Shown: positions 53,183 through 63,475, counted from the stretch's first letter. The stretch is 64,000 nucleotides of DNA from Rhynchopus sp. YZ270_cl-10 (GCA_964035575.1 OZ037876.1:1054001-1118000), one strand, 5' to 3'. Notes: a model not told the origin generated them from the letters alone. Made by a program: numbers and translations.

Positions 53183-53439
53183 TTTAGCTATAGCCCTGTC
53201 TAAGTGGGTAATTTTGTGGATTTTTTTTGAGTAAGAAAACCTAAAACGGGATTGAAAATAACCATCTTTTTTTGCCAGTAAAAAAAAGAAAAATTGGTTC
53301 ACGGAGGAGTAGGGTAACTCACAACTGCTTAAGTGGTGTAAGGGGGGATTGGGTTTTTTTGAGATGCGGGAGGAAAAAAAAAATGTCGGGTAAAAAGTTG
53401 TTGAGTTGAGTTATGAACATTTTACATACAAACAGAATA

Positions 53440-53537
53440 CAGTAACACAAACATCGGGTAAAAAAACCCCCTTCTTAGAGTTTTGAAATTCCGAAATATA
53501 TAGTAGTTTTTTACCCTCGGTGTTTGTTGTGTTACTG
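53440..53537. mobile_element. 98-bp Tc1/mariner-type MITE
   Basis: Termini CAGTAACACAAACA / TGTTTGTTGTGTTACTG with TA on both sides (53438-53439, 53538-53539) and CAGT ends as in many Tc1/mariner elements. Further inward GGGTAAAAAA.C pairs with GTTTTTTACCC. The right arm has a 3-nt insertion. Confidence 0.6.
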
Positions 53538-53821
53538 TAATAAAACGACTAGGGAGAGTTCTTCTCTACCCTATTTTTCCTTTTCGTTCAAAAGGCTTTG
53601 AGAAAAAAAAAACAAATGAGAAGAGGAAAAAAAAATACAAAATCAGAACCAGAACGAACTGGAGACAAAGATTCATTGAGAGAGGAAAGGATTTGAAACT
53701 ATCACTGCAACCCCCGCAAACCCGTGATTTATTTTTTTTGTGATGTTTTCTGTGACCAGAAAAGTAACCCTGATCACCCTGCTGTCACCTATCAAAAAAA
53801 GAATAAAATGATTAGTCATCG

Positions 53822-53872
53822 ATACAGGCACCTCCGACTGACCCACATACGATACCAGCCATGAAAAGCGCA
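53822..53872 (+). repeat. R3 dispersed repeat, copy 2
   Basis: CAGGCACCTCCGACTGACCC, ACATACGATACCAGCCATGA. Confidence 0.55.
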
Positions 53873-54488
53873 AGCACCCTGCGGTCTAGAAGGTGAAAGA
53901 AAAAAAGGGAGCCTTACTTTAAGCCTCTCCTATTTGATTTGAAAGCATTGAAAAAAATGGGAGCTACTCAGGGTCAAGAAAAGGGACGCGGGAAAGTGAA
54001 GAGTTGCACAGAATGCAGGGCAACTGCACTACGCCCCCAACATTTTTCCCCCTAAAAAGAAACAAAAAAAAAAACCATACGTTGCACTAAACGAAGAGAA
54101 AGGTTAGTAACATTATCCAAACCACGAAGGTTTAGCAAAAAAAAAAATGCAATAAAATGCAACCCACCCTGCCCCATTTTGTGCGGCCTTTTTCAGCGAA
54201 CCTGCCATAGTTGTTAAAGACCCGCAATGCTGAGTCATATATGAAACAGAAACACTCCCAGAAAGGTTATTCAATAAAGAAAGAAACAGTAGTTAGTTAC
54301 GACAATGGCAAAAAAGCAACCAATTAAATGGAAAGCGCGCATACACAAAACTGGCTTGGGTGCAACCTCAAATATACCTACCCCCACCATCCAACCCATT
54401 TCAAGATACAACACAACGCGAAGCTGACAAACACAGTTGTACTACATGATCAGGTAAAGCCTCTGAGATTCAGGCACAAAAAAAAAGT

Positions 54489-54524
54489 TGCCTTGAAATA
54501 CAAAACCCTCTCACAGTGTACCTA
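54489..54524 (-). repeat. R4 repeat, truncated copy
   Basis: GCCTTGAAATACAAAACCCT CTCACAGTGTACCT keeps only the half next to the T run; it lacks the closing CAAGTC partner. Confidence 0.5.
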
Positions 54525-54569
54525 AAAAATGGGAGAAAAAGGGTCAAACTAAAAAAGACCGATTTTTTT

Positions 54570-56454
54570 TTAGAAAATCTTTCCTGACGTATATAGAAAC
54601 TGAGCTGGGGCGGGGGAGAGCTGGCTGGCACGGAGTTGGGATTGCCACTTCGTTTTTGTGTCATAGATGATCCGCTCCGGTGACGCTGCTTTCGCGTAGT
54701 CGCGTTCTACTGAACGCCGTTCGAGCCATTCACGGTACTGTTGTATGTTGACGTTCTCTTTGACGATTTCATCTGGTGAAAGTACCACTCCTTTGACAGC
54801 TTCTTCAAAGCGTAAAGCGACCTTACGTCTTCCCCTCACCAGGGGCGCGATGTCTGCCGACTTTGAGATTGGCTTGCCATCGATGTGTGTCATCCTCCAA
54901 CCAACATAATCTTCGATTTGCGCCTCTCCACAGGGCCCTTCAGGGTCCACATCATTGACCGCCATGCCTTGAGTCAGCCCTATCCCCAATTTAAAGGAGC
55001 GATCTAATAGCACCTCTGCTTCTTCCACAACCGGCTGTGAATTTGGCAGTGTCCTCACCTCTTCAACCGACCAAGGGCAGAAACGGACCTCCAACTCCCG
55101 TAAATGCTGTTGTCTCAAAATTGCCATAAGCTCTGGCCCCTGTGTCACATATTTTCCGTCCACATGAGTGATCTTATGCCCCATCCAATCATCCAACCCT
55201 GCACGCATGCCTGGACTATTCGTCATCACATCCGCCACAACCAATGTAGTAGAATCCACCCCAAAGCCCCATGCTTCTCCTATTTGTCGACGTAAACGGA
55301 CACCACAGATTTTAGGCTTAAGACGTACATCTACGTCACGAAGACCTCGGGAAGCATCTGCAACATGAGAAACGGTGACAACCTGACGACCGCAAATATG
55401 CGTCAACTGATGTCCAATCAAACGAAACAACCCTGCATGGTGTGCTGGGCTGTTCGGTTCGACGACTTCGATTGTCAACCCAGGTTCTCTCAGAAGAATA
55501 CCCAACGACACTCCAGGATCACGTCGCCGCATCGTCAGCAGAATGTCTCTAGAGTCCTGCGGAAGGCCGCCCTGTGTGGGGCTGTAGGACTGCTGTGCGG
55601 GGCTGTGGGACTGTGGTTGTGGCTGGTAGTCGTCGTTGAAGGACTGAACCCCATGTCTCAAGGAAGCAGGGGCCGGGTGAGGGGAAAGCGGTGGCGACTC
55701 AGTGACCGCAGCAAAGCGAAAAGTGGCTTCATGTGCATCGCCCAAGAGACGGCTAACATCGTCGTTGTTGTAAGCAGGAATGTCGTTGATCTGGAGAAAG
55801 GTGGTGGAAAATAAAGAAATGGTCGTTATTTGATGCAGACACTGTACAGATGCCAGCACCATCCAATTCACTTAACCAGAATTTGACCAGGATTCAACAC
55901 CCCCAAAAGAAGGCCCGTCAGACAGGTTTGGATAAAAAAAAAGCTACCCTAGCCTTGAAGGCGTAGGGCCCGCAATAAACATTGAAAAGGGTTGGATGTG
56001 TATCGATAGCTATCAATTACCAAAATGGGAAGATGCCATACATGAGAAATCCTTCTCCCCACCAAGGGTGCGGCGCCACAACGTTCTGCGACGCTGCCTT
56101 CGCGTACTCTTGTGAGGATCATTTCTTCTACGATCATGCCTGTGTGTGTTGGTGTTGGTGTAGTTGATAACTAATAGGGGTAATTCTTGCGCAAAATATG
56201 GCTCCAATATGTGGGTGTGTATGTGTAGATAGATAGCATTTTAAATCAGTTTTACAGTAACGGCAATAACGTCGGAGGAGAAAAAAAAACCCTCATTAGT
56301 ACTTCAGAAATCAAAACAAATCTCATAATTTTTTTACTCAATAACTTTACATACCAAAGCCCTTAGTATGCGGGTCTCTGGGAACGCGAAGAACCACTGC
56401 AGCACCCTTTCCAGCAGATCCTTGCACCGCAGGTGAGAACAGAGGGTTCGACAT
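54570..56454 (-). CDS. multi-PDZ-domain protein, three exons
   Basis: Exons 56355-56454, 56042-56139 and 54570-55790 join in frame (phases 1 and 0) to 472 residues. Introns: 215 nt (GTATGT...CAG) and 251 nt (GTATGG...CAG). The first PDZ fold is split over all three exons: VVLRVPRDPHTKGFG, then MIVEEMILTRVREGSVAERC with GRRISH, then INDIPAYNNDDVSRLLGD and EATFRFA. Three more PDZ-like units follow in exon 3: VSLGILLREPGLTIEVVEPN...GRQVVTVSHVADASRGLR; WGFGVDSTTLVVADVMTNSP...GKYVTQGPELMAIL; and KLGIGLTQGMAVNDVDPEGP...GKPISKSADIAPLV. These bind short C-terminal peptides and would make a scaffold. No catalytic domain or membrane segment. The C-terminal ~75 residues are basic and helical (QYREWLERRSVERDYAKAAS). 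Pattern resembles kinetoplastid multi-PDZ proteins of unknown role (inference). Confidence 0.87.
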
Positions 56455-56891
56455 GATGAACTTTCTTCAAAAAAGAAAAAAAAAAACAACACTAAAAACC
56501 CGAACCAAAAAATATAGACGGGGAAGGATCACACCAAGGTTAAGGTCAAAAAAAACCCCTCCCCCCACTCCTAAAGAAAAGCAAGAAGGGAAGTGGGGAC
56601 AGCAATTGTCCTGTCCTGTCCGAGGTTGTAATTTTTTTTGTGTAGAGGGGGGTGTATTTCTGGGGGAGGAGAACAAAAAAAAATATCATCTTTTTTCTTC
56701 TGGCTAGCCGACGCGATCCGTATTGTCCGTCATGTGGTTAATTTTTTATTTTTTTCTTTTTTGTGCAGTTGTGGTGCTCCGGGGGGTCGATATTGACAGT
56801 TCGTTGACTGATTTCTGAAAGCACCATGTTGGTTTCTATTCAGTCGTATGACCCACAATGCCAGCCATCCGGATGAAAGCGAAAGAAATGT
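56455..56891. other. spacer between PDZ and SNU23 genes
   Basis: A-run rich, no exon seen. R3 copy 3 at 56838-56890 ends directly against the SNU23 stop codon and so lies in its 3' untranslated region. Confidence 0.5.
56838..56890 (+). repeat. R3 dispersed repeat, copy 3 (3' UTR of SNU23)
   Basis: ATTCAGTCGTATGACCCACA, ATGCCAGCCATCCGGATGAA, AGCGAAAGAA. The best match to the copy at 2000. Confidence 0.65.
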
Positions 56892-58948
56892 TCACTTAAA
56901 CGAACCAAACCCCATAGCCTTCATCATCGCTTCATCTGTGTTCATTTCGGTGCTTTCTCTGGTATCTTCTTCGTCGCGTTTGCGTTTTTTTGCTTCACGA
57001 CGGGCATGCTTTTGTGCAGTCTCTTTTGCTTCCTGGTCCTTTATCCGTTTTGCAGTGCGCATCTCAATATCAAGGTGGTGTGCTGCTTCGTCTTTATCCT
57101 TTGCTTCTTTAAGAGCCCGCAGTTTGTCTCTTACCTTATCTGCCCCTACCTTCTCTACGCGCATTGAAACGCCCTTCATCTTCTGATGCTTCTTCCCGTT
57201 GATATGCGAGACATATGAGCCAGAATCCTTGAAGTTCGCGTCACACAGTTTGCAGTAATATCCTGCTTTGTCTTTGTTCTCTTCTTGATCGCCTACCTGG
57301 TAGGTGCGTGACCCGACACGATCTTCAAGGTTCAGGTCGTGACCTGCAAAGGGGGAGGGTAGGGGGTGGGTGGGATGGATGGTGACATGATAAGGGTCTC
57401 TTAGAGAAAACAAAAAGAAGTTTGGATGCATGTGCCTCTAGGTGGACAGATCGTTTTGAAAGAGGAGTTGAAATGTGCTAAAAGGCATCTCAGTCGAGGT
57501 GCAAAAGGGTGGTGTGCGAAACCTGGGGTTAAAGAGGACGGACGGCACCGACGACGTCTTCGATGACGCATGTATCGCGGCGTTTCTGGTTGACAGAGGC
57601 GCCCATTTGCAGAGAGGGCCAGGGTCTTTGTCATGCACGAACCTATGCATCGCATTCATCGGATCGTGGATGACATCATGAACAAGAGCAACCTACTTTC
57701 ATCCGTGTGTGTGGCTGCGAACTTTGCAACTACGGATCCTGCGTTTGCCGCCTTTGTGACGCAGGAACACCCCAGTGTGGAGAATGTGACGGCGCTCCTC
57801 TGGCAACGTGCGACCAGCGGCCGTTTCTGCACGGCATCCGCCGCCTCCTGGTCTCTGACTCAGGAGGTTGAGGGTGAAACTGTGTTGGAGTTGCTGCTGT
57901 GATTTGCGAGTCAAAAAAAATGGACTCCGCAACTGGGTCGTGAGTTGGTAAGAGAAGTTGGGATGTGGGAAGCGCCGTTCATCGGTCTCCAAAAGAATCT
58001 AAAAGAAAAGAACATTTTGTAATATCAATGTGTTCTCTCATTGTGGGGCACATTGTATCGTTATCAGCAAAAAAAGGGGGAATTTATAAAGTGAACCTAA
58101 CCCTGCTTAGTCCGACCTCGATCAATTGTTGTCGCACAGTATCTGCTGTACGGATTATGTACAGATCATTTTGATCTTGTTTGTAACGTTGTTTGACTGC
58201 AACCGGGGAAGAGGGGGGTTATTTTATTTTTTAGATCAAATAGAAGTGAAATTCTATTATTTCAGGCACGATGTCACACAAAAAACGCTGGAAAAAAGAA
58301 AAGTAAAAGTTTTGTTTGATTATAGACTACTATCACTAGATAATAGCCACGGTTTTTCTTCACAGTATCCTTAAAAGAGCAAATAGAAGGAGTACGCTTT
58401 GCAGTAGGAAAGAAAGGTAAAAAGAAAATCGTTTCGGCCCCTGCCCCTAGACTACAAAAAACGGGGAAGAGGGGGGGAAGGAAAGGGCATACTCCGTGAT
58501 TTCAACAAATCTCTTTGCGGCTCTCCATATGCGGCAGAGGTGTTGCGCTCTGGGAAGTTCATGGTCTTCTTTCTGTGATGTGGATGTTGACATTTTTTTT
58601 TTGTAAAATAGAGTGAAGGTGTGGAAAACAAAATAATAAAGGAATATCAATGCAGGCACCTCCAACTGTCACACGGTACAATGCCAGACCTGGAGGAAAG
58701 CACGAAAAAAAAAAAAAATGCATTGTATGACTCTCAGTGGGTTATTGAATTTAACGAATGTACACCGATATGCAAATAAATTGATAGCATAGGTAGAGGG
58801 ATCAACAAAAATGTTCTCATGAAGAGAAATTTTGAAAATAATGTGTCGCCCAAAAAAAAAAAGGGGGGGTATTTTGAACAAAAGAGTGATGCATGTGTAC
58901 ATACGTTTTGCCGCTAGGCTTCTCATTGGGTGTGGGGGCATCTGACAT
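56892..58948 (-). CDS. ZMAT2: SNU23/ZMAT2 U4/U6.U5 tri-snRNP zinc-finger protein, three exons
   Basis: Exons 58905-58948, 58493-58572 and 56892-57343 join in one frame to 191 residues (human ZMAT2 has 199). Exon 1 encodes MSDAPTPNEKPSGK, exon 2 NFPERNTSAAYGEPQRDLLK, exon 3 the rest. Donors GTATGT and GTATGC; acceptors catcacag and tttgcag. Family landmarks: PQRDLLKSRSHDLNLEDRVG matches the ELLRHR..DLE..LG block, and the U1-type finger YYCKLCDANFKDSGSYVSHI with NGKKHQ gives C-x2-C...H-x5-H. Then MSMRVE-type GVSMRVEKV, a charged helix, and the conserved end AMGFGSF. SNU23 acts in activation of the spliceosome (family knowledge), which agrees with the cis-introns found in this window. Intron 2 (1149 nt) contains a plus-strand coding-like stretch and an R2 copy; intron 1 contains R3. 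Confidence 0.92.
57470..57902 (+). other. coding-like antisense segment inside SNU23 intron 2
   Basis: On the plus strand, GVRNLGLKRTDGTDDVFDDA runs to about 57640 in one frame, and MNKSNLLSSVCVAANFATTD to VEGETVLELLL (stop 57902) in another. GC content is exon-like. It may be a small nested gene with a frameshift, or a captured gene fragment. Family not recognised. Confidence 0.35.
58083..58118 (+). repeat. R2 hairpin repeat, copy in SNU23 intron 2
   Basis: TTTATAAAGTGAACCTAACC, CTGCTTAGTCCGACCT. Same orientation as intergenic copies. Confidence 0.5.
58651..58707 (+). repeat. R3 dispersed repeat, copy 4 (SNU23 intron 1)
   Basis: TGCAGGCACCTCCAACTGTC, GTACAATGCCAGACCTGGAG, GAAAGC. Confidence 0.55.
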
Positions 58949-60130
58949 TATTTGTTTCGGGATTTATTCAAAGAATAGAGAAAAGAAAAAGATCAAGTGA
59001 AAAGTGTTTTGGTGTTCAGATATAAAAAAGTCTGTGTATGTGTTTGTTGATTGAAAAGCAATTATTTTTCGGCGTTGAAAGTCGTAATGATGGAATTATG
59101 CAAAATGGAGAGAGCGGGAAGTCTATACCCAGATAAGGTCTGACCCATTTTTCAAATTTATTTTGGTTTGATATAAAAATAGGGAGATAACAGCGTTATT
59201 TGTGTTTTGCTTTTTTTTTGCTTTTTTTTTTTCTTCTTTGGGGGGGGTTTGAAGCATGGAGGGCGACTGAGCAATTAAAAAAAAACTCAAAAAAAAAGAC
59301 ATCAAAATCTCTGTTTGAAGTACCTCCAAAAAAGAAATACCTTCCACTTTCCCCCCTTATCACGCCAACTCACCGCCGTATCTGTTAACGGTCTCACTCA
59401 TATTCGGGTGTTTACCTCCCTTTTTTACCCTATTTTTTTGACATGATGAAAAAAGAGTACATTTTAGAATCGATCGATTTATTTTTTTCGAAAAAAAGAA
59501 AAAAAAGAAAAGCTTAGATGATGAGCATCTCGTGCTTAGTCACCTTAAAAAGAGGGGGGAAATAGGGTAAATCAGACATTTTTTGTTGTCTTTGTCTCCT
59601 TTTTTTTTTTTTTTCTATTGGCTCTTAGTTCTGGTTGCTCACGAGAGCACATTAACTTTTTTTAAAAATTAAATTAATACACTCTCTTCCCTTGCTTGCT
59701 CCTAACTTATTTTTTTTGTTTTGTTTTGTATTTTTTTTTTTTTTGAAAAAAAAAAATAGAGTCGTTCCGAATAGAGAATTCTGCAGGGGTGGCTTTATCC
59801 CCCCCACACTAACGGTAAAACGATCTCCAACAAAAATGTACAGAGATCGCAAACAAAAAAAAAAAAAAAAACACAAAAAAATAATACAAAATTCGTGGTT
59901 GTAACGGTCAGCTTATGAAATGAAGGAAAAAAAAACAACAACAAAAACAAAAAAAAACCTAATAATACCAGCGTCATTAACAGGCGCTATTTTATTTCCT
60001 CCTTTGTTTCTTTTTTTTTCGTGTACACTAACCTTTTTCCCCCCCAAATAAAAAAAAAACAAAAACGGATACATAGATTCCACACATATACTACCACCCA
60101 CCCCCAAAAAAAACCCCATATCCCGTATTC
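58949..60130. other. AT-rich spacer
   Basis: Homopolymer-rich, no exon recognised. One R2 at 59508-59547. Confidence 0.45.
59508..59547 (+). repeat. R2 hairpin repeat, copy
   Basis: AGAAAAGCTTAGATGATGAG, CATCTCGTGCTTAGTCACCT. Right arm consensus, left arm altered. Confidence 0.5.
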
Positions 60131-60559
60131 TTAGAAAGGGTTGACTGCCTTCTCGTTGATCTGGTAGGGGAACACAACCTCGTCCCAGGCGCCGACAGGT
60201 TCTTCGGGGAAGACTGTGGATCCGTCGGTGTTCTTCGGGTTCCAGTTGTGGGCGGGCATGTTGGTGCGCTGGTCTGCGTAGTCGATGTACATAATCATGT
60301 ACGCGAACCAGATGGTGAGAGACATAGAGTACACGAGGGGGTATGGGAAGTTGTCCGCGTTCACCTTGTCGTAGTCAGGTCCCAATTCGTGGGTGTAGTG
60401 TGCATGGCGGACCTCGGCCACCTTTGCCGCATCGATCTTCTGGCTCTCCGCCCAGTTTGCACGCCAGTTTGTTGTCTTGTTCGTCTCAATCTTGTTGTAC
60501 AGGTCGTTGACACTAACGCGTGTCTTCGCTGCCGCAGCGGTGCGGGTGGCTCTCAACAT
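60131..60559 (-). CDS. small mitochondrial inner-membrane protein, likely respiratory-complex accessory subunit
   Basis: 142 residues. MLRATRTAAAAKTRVS is a typical presequence. Residues 74-92 (PLVYSMSLTIWFAYMIMYI) form one membrane span, preceded by a charged region (NWRANWAESQKIDAAKVAEV) and followed by a short polar domain with AHNWNPKNTDGSTVFPEEPV. This layout is typical of single-span accessory subunits of complex I, complex IV or ATP synthase in euglenozoa, but I cannot assign it to one. Homopolymer A/T runs flank the gene. No intron. Confidence 0.75.
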   Translation of the reverse strand: MLRATRTAAAAKTRVSVNDLYNKIETNKTTNWRANWAESQKIDAAKVAEVRHAHYTHELGPDYDKVNADNFPYPLVYSMSLTIWFAYMIMYIDYADQRTNMPAHNWNPKNTDGSTVFPEEPVGAWDEVVFPYQINEKAVNPF

Positions 60560-60737
60560 TGTTTAAAAAAAAAAAAAATGTCTGGAAAATTGAGGATTGA
60601 AGGAAGGGGGAGGGGGAGGGGGAGGGGAGGAGGGGGAGGAGGAGAAATTGAATCTTTTTTCATAATAAACAGTAACAAAGGAATGAAAATGGATAAAAAA
60701 AAAAGTATAGGAAAAAAGAAGAAGAAAATGTATTTAA

Positions 60738-61063
60738 CCCTATACACCCCAAGCCATATTTTCAAGCCACTTTTGGGTTTTGGTTTTTTGGGGGCTCTCC
60801 AACCGGTAAAGGGACCCCAGATGAAAATGTTTGATTGTACCTAGCGAATTATATGAGTGCAGCTTTTCCACGATTTGATCATCTCCTGAGGTCGAAAAAT
60901 CCCAAAAAGGGTCGGAACGACCTGGTGTGAGGTGTTTTGTGGTTTTAGTGGCAACTCGCCCCAGCAATGGGAGTGTTTTTTTTTTACGAAAATGAGTAGA
61001 ACCTGTCGCAAAAGCATGGCGTCATTTCGAAAGCCACTAAAGTGGCGCTTGGGGTGTATAGGG
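60738..61063. mobile_element. T9, 326-bp piggyBac-like MITE
   Basis: Termini CCCTATACACCCCAAGC / GCTTGGGGTGTATAGGG are perfect inverted repeats of 17 bp. TTAA precedes the left end (60734-60737) and TTTTAA follows the right end, close to the TTAA target rule of piggyBac-type elements. An internal palindrome GCCACTAAAGTGGC lies near the right end and AAGCCACTTT near the left. Confidence 0.65.
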
Positions 61064-61776
61064 TTTTAAAAAAGAAAAACTACGGTTGGTTTTTTGGCGT
61101 TTGAGGTTCGCTTGTTTTGACCCCCCTACCTTTTGTATTGTAGCTATCAACAAATAAAGAATTTCCTATCCATAAGACAGGCTCTGTACAAAAAAAAAAC
61201 AATGTCGCCCGAAGACTAATAAACAAAGTTTTTTTTCCTTTTGAAAAAATTGTAGTGAAGTTGTCTCCTTTGTGTCGCCACGTTTTGATTCAATCTTTCA
61301 CTTTGGTTTTTTTTTTTTTTTTTTTACCTTCCCTCTTTTTTGTGTTTCGTTCATTTGGCTGGGTTGTGGGTATATTGGGGAGGGATTTACAGGTACAATT
61401 TTTTGATTTTTTTTCTTTTCTTTTCTGGGTTGCATCTCGTTTTCCCTCTTCTACTTGAGATCAAAAACCGGGGAGTGTGGTGCCGATACTTTCTTTGAAT
61501 AGCCACCTTCCTTCCCCATAGAAGTTGGAAGTAAAATACTACAAAAAAAGATATAAACAAAAGATGCATCTCCTTCTCACACACATCTCTAACAAGGCAA
61601 AATACGCATCCTTACATGAGGCACAAAAAGGGTAATATTACTTACCCGAGGGGGAAAAAAATGCAACACATATTCTAGATACACACCTCGGCTGAATGAT
61701 ATGAGAAGCATTTGGATATTAGATAGGGACAGAAGGGAATCTCATTGGGTCCATTCATGCGCGTCTTTAATAAGAA

Positions 61777-61807
<31 letters not shown>

Positions 61808-62352
61808 ATAGTTACTCCCGCTGTTTACCCGCGCTTGACCTGATCTCTCAGCGTTGACATTCAGGACACTGGGAAGAAATCACATGCCACTCGCCACCGC
61901 TGCGATGAAGCGACTATGCTGTGTTTTAATTAGAAAACAAAGTATTTGGCAACCTCAAGAGAGTCCTGGATATCTCCCGCTGTTTACCTTCGCTTGACCT
62001 GATCTCTCAGCGGGAATAGTGTAGTTTGACCACCTCCAAGCAAACTCTCCACCTTCTGTTTGTCTCGACAACAACATTGAATAGAAGGCATAATGAATTC
62101 AAAGGTGATATCATTCTTCCTAATAAATGTTATTCCTGTGTGAATATTCCCCTGGTGGCTTTCACTTTTGTAGGCATTTTTTTTTGATAAAATTGTTGGA
62201 GTAGTGTAGTTTGCCTCGGTTGTGTTGCCACAGTTTGTGCATATCTCCACTGTTCGTTCTTTTTCTTCCCTTCGAGCTCTGTACAGCAAATGTCAGCCAC
62301 AAAGAAAAAAAAAATAGTAACTCTGATAGGTAAGTAAAAGGAAAAAAGGTTT
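61064..62352. other. spacer with a degenerate ~175-bp tandem duplication
   Basis: No gene recognised. Two related blocks (about 61760-61860 and 61930-62020) share GGCATTTGGCTACCTTAAGA-like sequence, AGAGAGTC, CCCGCTGTTTACC and CGCTTGACCTGATCTCTCAG. In the second, CCCGCTG pairs with CAGCGGG. R6 copy at 62189-62228. Confidence 0.5.
62189..62228 (+). repeat. R6 short dispersed repeat, copy 2
   Basis: Near-identical to 229-262, again preceded by TTTTTTGATAAA. Confidence 0.6.
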
Positions 62353-62441
62353 TTTCGTTGATTGCACAATTACCCTGTTTGAGGGGTGATTGGCGACCGT
62401 ATCTGAGGAACCATTTCTCCTTTAAGCTACGCTTGTAGGAA
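62353..62441 (+). repeat. R5 dispersed repeat, copy 2
   Basis: TTTTTTCGTTGATTGCACAA, TTGGCGACCGTATCTGAGGA, matched to 47714-47801. The TTTTTTCGTTGATT start also occurs at 359-373. Confidence 0.6.
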
Positions 62442-62786
62442 TAAAAAAAGAAAAAAAGAAAGAAAAAAAACGGGACTGGTCTGCTTCCAGAAACGTCACT
62501 CAAAGAGAGAACCTTATCCCAGAGTAATTTGATGAAATACAGTACGAATTGGGTGCGGGGGGTTGGAGTAATTGGAAAGAACAAAAAAAAAAGTGCGATT
62601 TGCATTGTTTTTTTATGTCCTTTTTTTTTGTCAAAAAAAATGAAAGTGAAGTTTGATCCCCTGATCTTGGATGCAAAAAAAAATACAAAAAAAAAAAAAA
62701 AATCAAATAGAATTTGACTTGAGGAAAATGACGCACTAATGTTCCGTGTGGGTTATTAACCGCCCCCGGAAACAATAGAGAGAAAG

Positions 62787-62829
62787 GTTGGTAAGATGAA
62801 CCTAAGCCTGGCAGTGCTTAGTCATCTTA
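62787..62829 (+). repeat. R2 hairpin repeat, copy
   Basis: GTTGGTAAGATGAACCTAAG, CCTGGCAGTGCTTAGTCATC, TTA. Near consensus. Confidence 0.65.
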
Positions 62830-63101
62830 TGAGACCATAGGGGCTGGGGATGGGATGCGGGATGGAAGAGGTGCGGGTTGGTGGGCTTTGCCAATGAATA
62901 CTAACTTTTCATTTTTTTTTTTTTTTTTTTTTTTTTGTGTTTTTTGTCTTTTTTTTGCTTCATCGTTCCAAAAAAATATATTTTGGGAACAGACTGAGTT
63001 AGCGTAAGGCCTGATCTGTTATTTCGTGACGATCTTTCACAACAGACACGTCTGTATGCTGTATCCTCGCAAGCTGAGTTGCTGATGCAGACGAAACTTG
63101 G

Positions 63102-63102
<1 letters not shown>

Positions 63103-63136
<34 letters not shown>

Positions 63137-63150
63137 GTGAGTGAGAGAGT
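63103..63150 (+). repeat. GA microsatellite
   Basis: About twenty GA units with GAGT interruptions near the right end. Confidence 0.85.
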
Positions 63151-63381
63151 ACCAAACAAACGAAGGAAGGGAGGAAGAGAGGGCTTATTTAAAAAAAAAA
63201 TGAGGCACAAAAAAAGATACAGGGACACACGCACATACCGTACTTTTCCGATCCGTTCCCTCGTTTTTTGTACTAAAAAAAATCCTTCAAAGTGTTGTGT
63301 TCTTTATGTCTAATAACGTAAATGAAGCTGTACGCTTTGCTGCAAAAAATAATAATGTAGAGTAGAACATAAAAAAGAGAA

Positions 63382-63475
63382 GTTGACAGTGCAAAAACGC
63401 CTCACCGTTCATCGGTGGACGCAAAAGGACACTAGTTCTCCACGGGTTTGTCGAACCCCAGAGAGACACTTCTTT
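63382..63475 (-). repeat. R1 SINE-like repeat with T-arm-like box
   Basis: GTTGACAGTGCAAAAACGCC, CACCGTTCATCGGTGGACGC. On the minus strand it carries TGGGGTTCGACAAACCCG, the best pol III B-box/T-arm match in the family. Confidence 0.65.

Larger units (their letters stand above)
53183..54569. other. spacer with a Tc1/mariner-type MITE, R3, R2-like and R4 pieces
   Basis: Between kinesin and PDZ genes. Contains the MITE at 53440-53537, R3 at 53822-53872 followed by a partial R2 (TTTAAGCCTCTCC near 53910), and truncated R4 at 54489-54524. No exon recognised. Confidence 0.45.

Noticed and set aside
55791-55871. PDZ gene starting at 55871 (MNWMVLASVQCL)
   Set aside because: Those residues are intronic; two upstream exons complete the first PDZ domain exactly in phase.
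57344-57431. SNU23 starting at 57431 (MHPNFFLFSLRD)
   Set aside because: Lacks the conserved N-terminal block, which is supplied by two upstream exons in phase.
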